From Temnopleurus reevesii (taxonomy: Eukaryota > Echinodermata > Echinoidea > Temnopleuroida > Temnopleuridae): a stretch of DNA of 32,278 nucleotides. The stretch covers positions 100,117 to 132,394 of the forward strand of contig BQKZ01000672.1 in NCBI GenBank assembly GCA_036244855.1, in the 5' to 3' direction. A program made the translations under genes and the position numbers. The notes beneath the pieces are model-generated. The model was not told the DNA's origin and made no database searches. It worked only from the letters and a program-made list of their open reading frames with translations. Positions 10,299 through 21,171 of this stretch are shown piece by piece; position 1 is the stretch's first letter; every line of letters begins with the position of its first letter.

Positions 10299-11844
10299 AA
10301 TATCAGTCCGTATTGATAGGTAAATTCCACTAATTAGGTAACTTTACAAGAATTCACTTTTCAAAATAACTTTTGCACCAAAACAAAAAAATTGCAATAT
10401 TTATATACCGTATTGTAGTATCTTCATATTGGCACAATATGTATAATCTCAGAGCTTTCATTCCGTCTGTTTATGACAAAATTATTTGGGAGTAGGAATA
10501 GATGGGCATTTATTTAAAAGAACTAGACTGCTCATACGAGTTCAGAGATGTACAGAGAAGTAATTTTTATTACTTATTACGCTTATTGAGGAGCACCAAA
10601 ATTGATTGACATCAGTTTGGCAAAAAACTTGGTTGTCAATGAACGCCCCTTTTTTCTAATTTGTTCATTTGCCCAAAATTGTTGTTTTGTTGTTTTTTTT
10701 ACTTATTTCATGAAAGAAAGATTATGAGATTTAGTCGGAAGTAAAAAGCCAAATAATGTCTGAAAATTACATTTCAGATTTATATTTCACACGTTCATCC
10801 ACAATCTTGTGTACTTTTTTTTACTTATATAGAAAAGATTTTAATAATTGTGAGTCAGGTTATCTTCAGAGGGTTGTTAAGGAAAACCAACCAACTTTTT
10901 CTTTTTTGGGGGAAGGGGGTGGTGGAGAGGGGACCTTATTTAGAACGCATTTGTATTGTGGTATTTTTGTGTGCTGAATTGATAGGCATATGTAGATCTA
11001 AATACTTCATTTTGAAGTAAAACAAAAAAAAGTGATGGTAAAGCAATGAATGCTTTGACAGGTTTGCCGTTTTATAGCTCGTATAATGTATGTGTATAGA
11101 CCTTTCTGTGTAAAGTGACACGTTTATTTTTCTAGCTGACAAGACTTCTTAATGTCTATTCAGCATTCTTTGTTTTTCCATTTGTAGAGTATATCGTGAG
11201 GTTATTTCTCTTTGTGGAGAGAGATGTTAAATGACTCTGTGAAGAAAGCGAAGTCTTTATCGGTCGATATTATCTAACTTATTATGAACTGAAATGTTAT
11301 TGTATTCCTGATATCTGTGTGCATGTAAATATGAATTTATCAGATTTGTACTAGTTGTGTACAGTGTAGAAAAATAAATAGATATGGAGAACTGGACACA
11401 GAGACTACATGTACAAAAAACCTAATACACATTTAATGTAAGTTAACAATAACTATAAATTTGGGAGATTGTTGATAATGTCTATGTGTATTGCCTATAT
11501 AAAACGTTATATAGAGGAAATATGTGAATAAAATGATGGTCAGAGATTTAGATGTACATAGACTTTGGGCAGTATTTTGTCCCTTATAAAACCATTGCAA
11601 TACAAATACATAACCAACTTAAAAAACTGTCTCTTCTTAATTCCTTTGTTGATTGGTGTAATAGCTGAGTGACTGTTTCTGTGCTGAAAGAAGTAATATT
11701 TTTTGTGTGAACTCACTAAAAATATAAACAACTAATCAGGATGGTGAGAGTTGAAAGATGAATATTGGCTCAGTATAATACAATATACAGAATGTCCCCT
11801 TAAAAAAAACGTTCTTGGCAAACTACTCATAATCAATATCCTTT
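10299..11844. other. Intergenic, nothing recognised
   Basis: AT-rich. It contains a G-rich patch at 10907-10933 (GGGGGAAGGGGGTGGTGG and following). No gene is seen. Confidence 0.55.
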
Positions 11845-11950
11845 TTTACCCATATTCCTATAGGGTATTTCTTTACCACATAAATGAGCTACATTTTATC
11901 AAAATTGATCCAGCCGATTGAAGTTACGGCACTTCTTGCCAAGCAATATC

Positions 11951-12354
11951 AGGGCCCAAATTCTGAAAACTGTGCTATCTTTTATGTTAAGGAAAACGAT
12001 GTTAACTGTAGAAGAGAGTTGATCAGTTGTCTCACGATGTGCAAACGTAGAACGTTAATATAGTCACTATACTAACATTCTACATTTGCACATCTCAAGA
12101 CAACTCATCAACTTTCTTCAATTATTCTTCACCACAATGAACCTCTTTCAAACCATAAATGTTAACTGTCATAATTGTACACGATCAGTACTTCTTATGG
12201 TTGGATGCGCAGAGGTCTCTTTCAACCTTGCATGAGTAATGCAAACACCACTCAAATATTAACCAATGGTGCGTCGTAATTTAGACTTTTAATTAAAATT
12301 AACATATGTTTTCTAATATAGAAGATAACATAGTTTTCAGAATTTGGGACCAGG
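11951..12354. mobile_element. Nested MITE with CCCAAATTCTGAAAACT terminal inverted repeats
   Basis: The left end reads GGGCCCAAATTCTGAAAACT. The right end, on the other strand, reads CCTGGTCCCAAATTCTGAAA and continues into ACTATGTTATCTTCTATATT, matching the left arm ACTGTGCTATCTTTTATGTT. The centre holds a long hairpin (12011-12119). Confidence 0.7.
12011..12119. repeat. 109-bp near-perfect palindrome
   Basis: Two 54-nt arms around a single central base pair at 46 of 54 positions by eye count. The left arm begins GAAGAGAGTTGAT and the right arm ends ATCAACTTTCTTC. If transcribed it would form one long hairpin. It sits inside the palindromic element above. Confidence 0.85.
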
Positions 12355-12552
12355 AAAAAAGGGGAATACAGAGTGAGACATTAAAAAGCTGAACACATAA
12401 GTTTGACTCGACATTGCTCTAAAAAACAATCGTAACTTTTGACTGGCTTGACCTATTTTGATGAAAGAAATTGTCATTTGTTTAGTTTTTCTATTCTTGT
12501 TTTTACTAAAAGATCATAAAGAATCACAATATTTACAGGAATATGGGTAGCA

Positions 12553-12941
12553 AAATATATACAGCTTGTCGAAGACTTGATGAACACTGTATTGTACGAT
12601 ATGGGGAATGTTGAGGTATGTATACAAAAAAAATACTACATGTAGGAGAAGAGACAAGGGGGAGGGATATAGAAAGTTACAGTGATAGTCGAGTGTGTGA
12701 GGAAGGGGAAGGGAAGGGGAGGGAGAGTCTAAAGGGAAGGAGAGGAGTGATAGAAAGAGAGATGAGCAGACAGGGGGAGTAAGTTGATACTGCCAAAAGG
12801 AAAAGGATTAAATAATTTTAATTTTGATAAAAATCATGGTTGTGACTTACTCTTTAGAATTTGTAACAAAGAGTTGTATACTAAAAATTATTTTGAGTTA
12901 TTGAGCACCATGAATGCCCAGCTTAGGCAGAACCGGTGCTA
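12553..12941. repeat. Purine-rich tract with a G-quadruplex motif
   Basis: Bases 12640-12780 are almost all purine on the plus strand. At 12705-12723 four G-runs (GGGG, GGG, GGGG, GGG) are separated by one or two A, which fits a two- to three-tetrad G-quadruplex. No gene is seen. Confidence 0.6.
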
Positions 12942-13965
12942 TCAATTTAGTTTATTGATTTTCAATCCACAAAACAAAGGATTATTATCATTGAAACATA
13001 ACAAACAAATAAACAAGCAAACATAAAACATAAACATAAACAACAGCAACAAAAATATGTGTGAGCATATAAATAAGCAAGAGGACAGCATAATGCATCG
13101 TAAATATAAATCATCACAATACAATAATCGGGCCGCATGGCTAAAGGACGAGGGGCAATCTAAATGTTCAAATCAAATATATTATACCTGCAATAGTGAA
13201 AATCAAATCTTCCCGTGTTCCAATCGTTTTCCATACATAACACCAATTCCGTTTATACATATGTTATTAATATCATAATCATTACTAATCATAATAAATT
13301 TAAACTTTTCGTCAATACTCATATTTGCCAATGCAGGGATGATATCGATTAGTTTTTTAAATAAGTCTTGTCCCATATTATGTAAGTATGTATATATATA
13401 TATAGGTATGTTTCTAGTTTATATTCTTCTTTTAAGACTTTGTAAGTCCTTAGTTTACTCATATAATTAAGGTTACCATCAGTCAGGCAGGACTTCCAAT
13501 ACTTGAGGTATTTTTCTTTAAGTTTTAGTAATATGGCTATGGTTAGACAGTTAATAGACTGTGTGTTTTGCTTTTCCCCATACGTGATTAAAATTGAATA
13601 AATTCTTCATTGATTTTATTTTGCTACAGAGACCAGTGTTGGATGCAAATGAGTGTTCGTAAGCATTTTTAGCAAGAGTATTGTCGTCCAAGTTGACTAA
13701 CTGATGCCAAAACCTAATCGTATTTTTAATAGCATAAATTGCAATTGGAAAGCGACCAGTTTCCGGTAATATAGTAATATTTACCGCGGATTTATGTAAA
13801 CCCATTATTATTTTAAAAAATCTAATGTGTGTTTCTTCAGGTAAAAAGTTAAGGAGACCTTGTTCCCATCGAGTAATATTTTTACAAAGATAATCCATGC
13901 ACAAGAGGCCATCATCGTCATCATCAAAATTACTTTCGAAATATAAAGTAGGCCTAGGGCTATGC
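12942..13965 (-). mobile_element. LINE fragment, 3' end, minus strand, with internal deletion
   Basis: This is a non-LTR retrotransposon remnant homologous to 17338-18162. On the minus strand an open frame of at least 117 codons (13904 down to 13551) reads THIRFFKIIMGLHKSAVNIT, ETGRFPIAIYAIKNTIRFWH and so on. This resembles the region after the reverse transcriptase in LINE ORF2 proteins of marine invertebrates. After KLRT-like sequence the copy has lost about 170 bp present in the other copy, including the CPLC...H...C zinc-binding motif. A (TA)n patch with flanking TACATAC lies at the break (near 13385-13410). It resumes at CATAATATGGGACAAGAC. The 3' end at 12942 reads AATCAATAAACTAAATTGA on the minus strand. 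Stops and the deletion make it dead. Confidence 0.8.
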
Positions 13966-14054
13966 TAAAAGAATGATTTCTATTATAACATATTGAGTGC
14001 TGTTCATGTTGACAAGTAAAATAAGTTAATGATTCTTATTATACTTTCCCGTAA
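13966..14054. other. Short spacer between LINE fragment and homopolymer hairpin
   Basis: AT-rich; nothing recognised. Confidence 0.5.
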
Positions 14055-14087
14055 CCCCCCCCCCCCAAAAAAAAAAAAGGGGGGGGG
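14055..14087. repeat. C12-A12-G9 homopolymer hairpin
   Basis: Twelve C are followed directly by twelve A and nine G. The C and G runs can pair to form a hairpin with an A loop. The run lengths may be inexact because of sequencing or assembly. Confidence 0.9.
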
Positions 14088-14540
14088 TCGCTATCTAGTA
14101 GGCGAGGCGCAGGCGCTCGCCGATCGAGACTGCATTGCGATATCACTTAATCGATCGACGATGTGTGATATCGGCAGAGGACAAGTGTACCGCAGTTCTT
14201 CCTGATTTAGCATTTTAAGGTGAGAAAGTATGTTTTGTTTATTTATTTGAATAAGGAAAATATTTTTAAATTTTATTTCCATATTCTAAATATCGATGTG
14301 CCTGTATTTGATATGTGGATGAATTCTTTAAATTAAGGGATTGCTTTATTTGCTTGTAATTTTGCCTGTTGCCTTGGCTCAGCTCAGTGAGTCTCTGACT
14401 CTGTCCTCGAGTCTGAGCTCCTCGGACACAGTCGCCGAGTCTTCCCGTTGTGTTGTGCTGCGTTACTCCGGCGTTCGATGCTGTTTTTACATCTACTGAA
14501 GACGAGATGATTGAGCGCTCGAGATATTTGAATGAATGAA
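14088..14540. promoter_or_regulatory. CpG-rich patch, candidate promoter or non-coding first exon
   Basis: CpG dinucleotides are dense at 14088-14170 (about a dozen in 80 bp) and again at 14398-14525, whereas the surrounding sequence is CpG-poor. Perfect 9-bp inverted arms CGATATCAC (14138-14146) and GTGATATCG (14165-14173) lie in the first patch. TTTTAAG|GTGAGAAAG at 14219/14220 is a good donor consensus, so a 5' exon on the plus strand is possible. The next plus-strand gene is the Tctex1 gene, whose coding exon has an acceptor at 21512. There is no TATA box I trust. An exapted repeat is an alternative. Confidence 0.3.
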
Positions 14541-15723
14541 ACTTCATTTATTACTGGCCGTTTAGCATAGGAATTCATAAATCGTAATGGGTACTTCCTA
14601 AATTAATTTAAAACAAAAGGGAAAATTTCAGATTGTGCAACTTCACAATCACAAACTCAAAACTTGTTTAATAATAAAGAGTGCAAGCCAAAAGCCAGGT
14701 TCACCATTCTTCTTGATCAGCTACAGCAATCATCAAGTTTGACATGAGAGTATGATTAAAAAATTATCCAAAATTTGCGAGCTTTTATTTATGGGTGATA
14801 ATGTGGTCAAAGTCCCTTTTTGCTTCTTGTGCACACATTTCTTCACATATTACAAGTCAATGGATTTTGCTGTAGTTTTCTGTTTTCAAATTCCCATGCA
14901 TTTTGTTTGTAGTTTTTCAGAATCAAGGAGTTTTGAAAACCCGAGCTTTTTCCATTGTAGTATTTGTACCTGGTCTCTCTCAATTTTTTGTACACTTTTG
15001 ACATGGCTTTGAGATCTAAATAATCTCCTAAGTTGTAATTTATGGAAAAATTGTAACCTGAACTAGTTTAATATTTAATACAATAATTTCCCTAAATAAT
15101 TAATTGATGCTTGAGTGAGCAATGCTCATTTTTATACAGGGCACAAAAACTTGGGTGCGCCACTTTTTGATAAGTGGTCCTATTCAAACTAATGCAAGCA
15201 ATTGAGGATAAAGGAAGGTAAACGGACAATTGATTATCCCCTCTATTTAGTGCACAAATTTGAAAGGATCAATTCCCAAAAAGTTGCACAACCAATCATT
15301 CAAGCACTCATGCACTTTATAAAACATGAAACATTTTCAGCAATTTTGCATCCTACAGTGGGGTTCTGCCTTACAACAAAGTTGCATTACATGTATGCAC
15401 TGTTGTGTGTCTACATGCCATTTTGAAGATATTTTTAGACACTCAGTTTATAGATTCCAAATACTTTGCAATTTTTCAAAAATCATTTAATGGGGTTTCC
15501 CCTTCTGTGATTAGCTCATGATCTGGTTTCAGATGTTATATGATGGGGTAACGATAATTTGTATGGTTTTTCTTAAGCATTTTTGGATCGTGGTACTTAG
15601 CAAAATATAACTTGTAAAATACAAAGTTATTTTCTAAAATACTGGCATGAAATGAAACTAGATATTTTAGGCTTCAAATATTTCCAAAAATAAAATTAAT
15701 CCACGAAAGAATCACGGAGATAT
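14541..15723. other. Intergenic up to the assembly gap, nothing recognised
   Basis: AT-rich sequence without a recognisable exon or terminal-repeat element. The short open frames here look like chance. Confidence 0.5.
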
Positions 15724-16391
15724 NNNNNNNNNNNNNNNNNNNNNNNNNNNNNNNNNNNNNNNNNNNNNNNNNNNNNNNNNNNNNNNNNNNNNNNNNNNNN
15801 NNNNNNNNNNNNNNNNNNNNNNNNNNNNNNNNNNNNNNNNNNNNNNNNNNNNNNNNNNNNNNNNNNNNNNNNNNNNNNNNNNNNNNNNNNNNNNNNNNNN
15901 NNNNNNNNNNNNNNNNNNNNNNNNNNNNNNNNNNNNNNNNNNNNNNNNNNNNNNNNNNNNNNNNNNNNNNNNNNNNNNNNNNNNNNNNNNNNNNNNNNNN
16001 NNNNNNNNNNNNNNNNNNNNNNNNNNNNNNNNNNNNNNNNNNNNNNNNNNNNNNNNNNNNNNNNNNNNNNNNNNNNNNNNNNNNNNNNNNNNNNNNNNNN
16101 NNNNNNNNNNNNNNNNNNNNNNNNNNNNNNNNNNNNNNNNNNNNNNNNNNNNNNNNNNNNNNNNNNNNNNNNNNNNNNNNNNNNNNNNNNNNNNNNNNNN
16201 NNNNNNNNNNNNNNNNNNNNNNNNNNNNNNNNNNNNNNNNNNNNNNNNNNNNNNNNNNNNNNNNNNNNNNNNNNNNNNNNNNNNNNNNNNNNNNNNNNNN
16301 NNNNNNNNNNNNNNNNNNNNNNNNNNNNNNNNNNNNNNNNNNNNNNNNNNNNNNNNNNNNNNNNNNNNNNNNNNNNNNNNNNNNNNNNNNN
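15724..16391. other. Assembly gap (668 N)
   Basis: Unknown sequence. The LINE tail immediately to the right suggests that a retrotransposon may be hidden in it. Confidence 1.
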
Positions 16392-16702
16392 AAGATTTTG
16401 TAAATTGATTATGTCCCGATTCTGATGTACATTATTACCTCTGTCCTATCTGTTGACAGTGTAGTTGAACATATGTTATTTTGTACTGTGTATATACTGT
16501 ATATACTTTATTGTTCATGTTTACAAATGTTTTTTCTTATTCTGGTTTTCAGAATATTTTATACTTCTTTTTTTTATTTCATCTATGCCACATTTTGCCA
16601 CTGTTATAATATTGTATCATTTCTTCCATGCCCCCAGGTGGGGCCGTTAAGAAATAAAATCATTGTCATTGTCATTGTCATTGTCATTGTCATTGTCATA
16701 AA
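16392..16702 (+). mobile_element. LINE 3' end with (CATTGT)n tail
   Basis: A CCCCAGGTGGGGCCGTTAAG hairpin is followed by AAATAAAAT and about seven CATTGT units (to 16699). A stem-loop followed by AATAAA and a short tandem tail is typical of CR1/L2-type LINE 3' ends. The upstream boundary is in or near the N gap. No coding part is seen. Confidence 0.6.
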
Positions 16703-17308
16703 AGACTAGCTATGACTTTTGGGACATGACCTCAAAACACAGCATGAAAATATTTCCATTTCTAATGCTCAGAAGTGCACACTATCTAGAGGTCATCTCC
16801 AGGTCTCGATCCTCTGACCCCTGCCAATTTTGAAGAAAACACAACACTCCATGGAAGCTTGTGAGATGTTGTATTGGGCAGTTGGTCTAATCGCACAAGT
16901 GTGCTGTCTTGGATTCATTATATTGCCATTCCATTAGGTTAGGCGTGGATGATGTGATAGTAATCAGTTTGATTGGCTCGTTTTTGTCTGTGTGGTAGTG
17001 AGGTGGAAGGGAGTTGTCACTCGTCAGACTAATTGGCATTGAATGTGGACTTAATTGCAGTTGGTACAGGCAGTGTAGGTGAGTGTATTTAAAGCTTCAT
17101 TTTGGGAAACTAAATTGAAATCATGGTTATGGTTTGAGAAGACTTTGGAAGTTACCAGGGCAACTGTTAGGTGATGATAATGTACTTTAATGTACTACTA
17201 ATTTACCTTCTATACTTAAATCTTTAATTTAAATATTATTAATTGTCTTTTCGTTTATTTCAGTCTGTCGAGCAAGGTATAATAGGAGGGACGGAATGAT
17301 TTTGAGAT
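16703..17308. other. Intergenic, nothing recognised
   Basis: No exon or repeat family was recognised between the LINE tail and the G-rich run. Confidence 0.5.
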
Positions 17309-17332
17309 GGGGGTGGGGGGGTGGGGGTGGGG
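17309..17332 (+). repeat. G-rich run with G-quadruplex potential
   Basis: G-runs of five, seven, five and four are separated by single T. The run ends six bases before the first base I can align between the two LINE copies. Confidence 0.8.
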
Positions 17333-17337
17333 AAGAA

Positions 17338-18162
17338 CACATATATGGGAAAACCAAAACACACCGTCTATTAACTGTCTAACCAGAGCCATATTAAAAC
17401 TTAAAGAAAAATACCTCAAGTATTGGAAGTCCTGCCTGACTGATGGTAACCCTAATTTTATGAGTAAACTAAGGACTTACAAAGTCTTAAAAGAAGAATA
17501 AAAACTAGAAAAATACCTATTGAATGACATTGATAAAAAGCTCGTCACATATTTTACAAAATTAAGAATCAGCAATAGTAAACTTATGATCGAGGAAGGT
17601 CGATACCGCAACTTGTCAATTGATAATAGAACTTGCCCACTTTGTAAAATTGATATTGAAGATGAATTTCACTTTGTTATGAAATGTCCCCTCTTACATA
17701 ATATGAGACAAGATTTATTTAAAAAACTAATTGATATCATCCCTGCATTTGCAAATATGAGTATTGACGAAAAGTTTAAATTTATTATGATTAGTAATGA
17801 TTATGATATTAATAACATATGTATAAACGGAATTGGTGGTATGTATGTAAAACGATTGGAACACGGGAAGATTTGATTTTCACTATTGCAGGTAAAATAT
17901 ATTTGATTTGAACATTTAGATTGCCCTTCGTCCTCTAGCCATGCGGCCCGATTATTGTATTGTGATGATTCATATTTACGATGTATTACGCTGTCCTCTT
18001 GGTTATTTATATGTTCACACATATTTTTGTTGCTGTTGTTTATGTTTATGTTTATGTTTTATGTTTCCTTGTCTATTTTGTTTGTTATGTTTTTGAATGA
18101 TAATAATCCTTTGTCTTGGATTGAAAAATCAATAAACTAAATTGAATTGAATTGAATTGAAA
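17338..18162 (+). mobile_element. LINE fragment, ORF2 C-terminus and 3' UTR, plus strand
   Basis: This is a 5'-truncated non-LTR retrotransposon. The frame reads ILKLKEKYLKYWKSCLTDGN, LRTYKVLKEE, a stop at 17499-17501, then LNDIDKKLVTYFTKLRISNS, CPLCKIDIEDEFHFVMKCPL and onward to about 17876. The C-x2-C...H...C pattern is the zinc-binding region found at the C-terminus of many LINE reverse transcriptases. The 3' UTR ends with AATAAACTAAATTGAATTGA, a short (ATTGA)n tail. About 90% similar to 12942-13965 where they overlap, in inverted orientation. It retains the segment deleted in that copy. One in-frame stop makes it non-functional. Confidence 0.85.
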
Positions 18163-20413
18163 TTGTATAAAAAATACCCCCCTCCTCCCACATTCCATCG
18201 GCCTTGAATGAAATGTAGGGAATGTTCAGTATGTTGATGAAACTGGTAGTATACAGAAACCAATGATGTACATTAATTGTCTCGTAGGCTTCATTACAAT
18301 CTTATTTTTTTTTCCTTCCAAGAACACATTCAACTAAATCTCATCAACTCTGGAAGAATTTGTCGTTATTTATTTTTGTGTGGTAAATGTAACATAATCT
18401 TAGAAGTCACTTTGCAAGTCTGATCTTTTTGTGGTTTATACTTGTACTGTATTTTTTGTACAGATTTCAACCAAATTCAATTACACATTCAATTGCTTTC
18501 ATTTCATTTGTCTTGATAATGATCATTTCACGTTTGAAGTTGTCACCAGATCCAGATCATATTATCTATAATGTAGATATTTTTGTATATACATCAATCC
18601 CACTGTTTATGGCAATTGCCTATTATGCAAGCTGACATAATAATTGGCAATTATTGTTACCCCTAGTAATAACATTTCTTTTTTTATGATTAAGGTTAGC
18701 ATGCCCATATTGTATGGAAGCTCATTATCCCAAATTGTAATTATTCTAATTAATATCACAACAGATGAAATGAAAGGGAAATGGATTATCCTTCTAAATT
18801 TTTTTCCATTATTCATAGATCACAGAACATAAATTACCACCATGAGAGATGAAAGATGGCAGGATGCAGTGAAAATCTAAGAAAATATGGAGTTAAATCT
18901 AGGGGAATTTAAACAAAATGCATGAAACTTAAGAGAGGTCATACATGAGAGAGGGAGATAAAAGAGTCAAGAGAAAGAGAGAGGAGGAAATTTAAAAAGC
19001 AGATTCAAAGGAAAGGTACAAATGGAAAGGATGAATTAGAGATGGGAAGAATTAGAGGGCCAAAAGAGGCCAAAAATGATGGGAAAAGATCTGGGTTCCA
19101 TTAGATATTAAAACACAATTTAAAAAGAGTTTGTGACAAAAGTGGGGCACCAGGGATGAGGATAAATTCTGCATCCAAAGACTGAAAATATGTGTTAAAT
19201 ACTAAAGTTATACCTCAAATTATATATGCCGAGCAGGTGAATATATTGGCTACTTAGACTAAACGCTAAATAAAAAGAAATGGATCTCATGTCTTAAGCA
19301 CATTAAGCATTCATCCTACATGAAATATGAATACATTTGGCAGGAAACTAGAGACAGCCGATGAAAACAATATCAAGGTTAAAGCCATATTAATATTATA
19401 TCTGATTAATTTGCATCACATTACAAAATTATGAAAAAGCTATTAGGATAAAAGAGAAATGTAGGTCCTCATATCACCAGCATCGCAGTATATATTTGAT
19501 GAAATATTGCCTTGGAAAAGGGCACGTCATAGAGACAGTGGTAGTACACAACAATGAGTCTACTAGAAGATTAATTGCAATCTATCACTCCAATATAAAC
19601 GCAATATTGACGCAGCTTTTGAGAGCAAGTTTACACAGATATTTACCAAAGTTGACACACTGTTAGCGATTGTCTCTGATAGATTATTGGATATTGGTAG
19701 AGGATAAATGCTTGAAAGTTAAAATTTGTTTGTTTGTTGGTTGTCAAGGGTATAGAGAGAGAGAGAGCGCCAAAGGCTACGGAAGAGACTTTCATTTTAA
19801 AATGTAATACATCTCTAATAAATGTTGTATGTGTATCCTGGAAGTCAAGTTGTTTGATAAGGCAAACTTATTTTCCAGAAACCTTTTCAGACTTAGCTGT
19901 GGCAAATAATAATCGTCACTATTACAAATAATATTTATTTGGAAGGTGTTCTTTGTCATTTTATTGCTGTTTTGATATTTTATCACCCATTTGATGAAAG
20001 ATGAAATTTCAACAATGTAATGATAGTCACTTTTTTGTTTTCTTCCTTCCGTAAATTAAAATCGTTTTGTTACAAGAAACATACCGTCTCCATTTTGTTT
20101 TCACAGTGATTTTTATTTTAATCGAAAAAGCATAATAGCACATTCAAAATGAGATATCTTTGATGCACTGAAATATTAATAGTTATATTTTTTTTTTTAC
20201 ATTTTGAGATGAGAAAATGAAGGTAGGCAATGTACACAATTGGAATATTTCTTCCTATTTTTTTCAAGTACTTGATAAATATCACTCTCATGGCCTGTAT
20301 ATGCAGCCACATACTAATTGCTCTAGATGCCTTCATTTCTATGGTAACATAGACGTATGGCCAGAGCTAATTATTTTTGCCTCACAGTATGACAAATGTT
20401 GGCAAATATGAAA
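18163..20413. other. Intergenic, mostly featureless
   Basis: A purine-rich stretch lies at about 18840-19090 and a short (GA)n run at 19756-19768. I recognise no gene, RNA or element. Confidence 0.5.
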
Positions 20414-20460
20414 NCCCGCTGTTTTTACACGCAAAATCCCATAGACATTTCACAGCGGGC
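20414..20460. other. Single-N contig join followed by inverted repeat
   Basis: A lone N at 20414 is followed at once by CCCGCTG, with its complement CAGCGGG at 20453-20459. The start of the second contig is thus the arm of a palindrome. Unlike the join at 2727, I see no repetition of the left flank on the right. Confidence 0.7.
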
Positions 20461-20940
20461 AATATAGTAATTTATTGACCGCTCTGTCTTTTACGGGGCA
20501 ATAAAGTGGAAAAATCACATGGCTCAGATGTCTGATACGGTTAATAATGCCGTTTAGATCGCTATTCGCTCATTATCATTTACACTACTGTGTGCAGGAG
20601 TGGATGTACATTTCTTCAAGATCGCACACCAACTTCAAAAAGCTTTGTACTTAAATCTTTCTTACGTACACACTAAAATTCATTCTGGACATCAATAATC
20701 TGCCACATTCGCTCAATTGTTATTCAAAAGAAATTGAAAAATCTATATTGTTCCTTAATTGTCATGTATGAGTAATATTGTTTTCTCTTAACCCACAGTA
20801 TATTTCATTCTTTTCCATGAATACATCCAATTCAATGTTTTACTCAGCCTTGCATAGCTGCCTTCTAGAGATTAATTTCACTCTAAATTCAATTCTTGAC
20901 ATGAGTAGAATTGACATAGTCTCTTCAGGCTTAAAATAGA
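20461..20940. other. Intergenic, nothing recognised
   Basis: AT-rich; no feature seen. Confidence 0.5.
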
Positions 20941-21095
20941 ATTCAAATCAATTCAAACTTTTATTCAACCATATTAAAAAAATCACATCATATATACAAA
21001 GGTACAAGTAATATAAAATGGTTGGGACCCTAAAGAAGCAGCGTTTTGCTTATAATATAGGGCCCCTTGAACGAAAACATACAAGTATATATAAC
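20941..21095 (-). mobile_element. Probable LINE 3' tail, minus strand
   Basis: On the minus strand the sequence reads GGGGCCCTATATTATAAGC, then GCTTCTTTAGGGTCCCAACC (a GGGCCC/GGGTCCC stem), TTGTACCTTTGTATATATGA, and finally GAATAAAAGTTTGAATTGAT. The layout of stem-loop, AATAAA and a (TTGAAT)-like tail matches the other LINE tails in the window. The coding part is absent. Confidence 0.45.
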
Positions 21096-21112
21096 TTACT
21101 AAAACATTAATA

Positions 21113-21171
21113 TAACATGAAACAAAGAACATATAACATGAAAGAAAGAACATGAAACAAAGAAGAACAAT
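21113..21171. repeat. Short tandem AACATGAAA(C/G)AAAGAA repeats
   Basis: Three imperfect copies of ATAACATGAAACAAAGAAC in direct order. Minor simple repeat. Confidence 0.6.

Larger units (their letters stand above)
11845..12552. mobile_element. Foldback element with a nested palindromic MITE
   Basis: The outer arms pair imperfectly: ACCCATATTCCT near 11848 with AGGAATATGGGT at 12537-12548, and TTATCAAAATTGATC near 11897 with the TTTGATGA segment near 12457. A second element lies between the arms (11951-12354). The outer ends are approximate. The region may be one degraded foldback transposon or two successive insertions. No coding capacity. Confidence 0.6.

Noticed and set aside
10091..10330. 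Proline/serine-rich and glycine-rich frames
   Set aside because: Pure CT/C microsatellite translation.
13057..13278. Frame MCEHINKQEDS..., also present at 17801-18022 on the other strand
   Set aside because: The similarity comes from being antisense to the LINE 3' end in both copies, not from protein conservation.
14266..14578. Minus-strand frames over the CpG-rich patch
   Set aside because: No recognisable protein, and two overlapping frames are equally open. Higher GC explains the lack of stops.
18429..18832. Hydrophobic frames that look like membrane proteins
   Set aside because: AT-rich DNA gives Ile/Phe/Leu-rich frames by chance. No splice context or family match.
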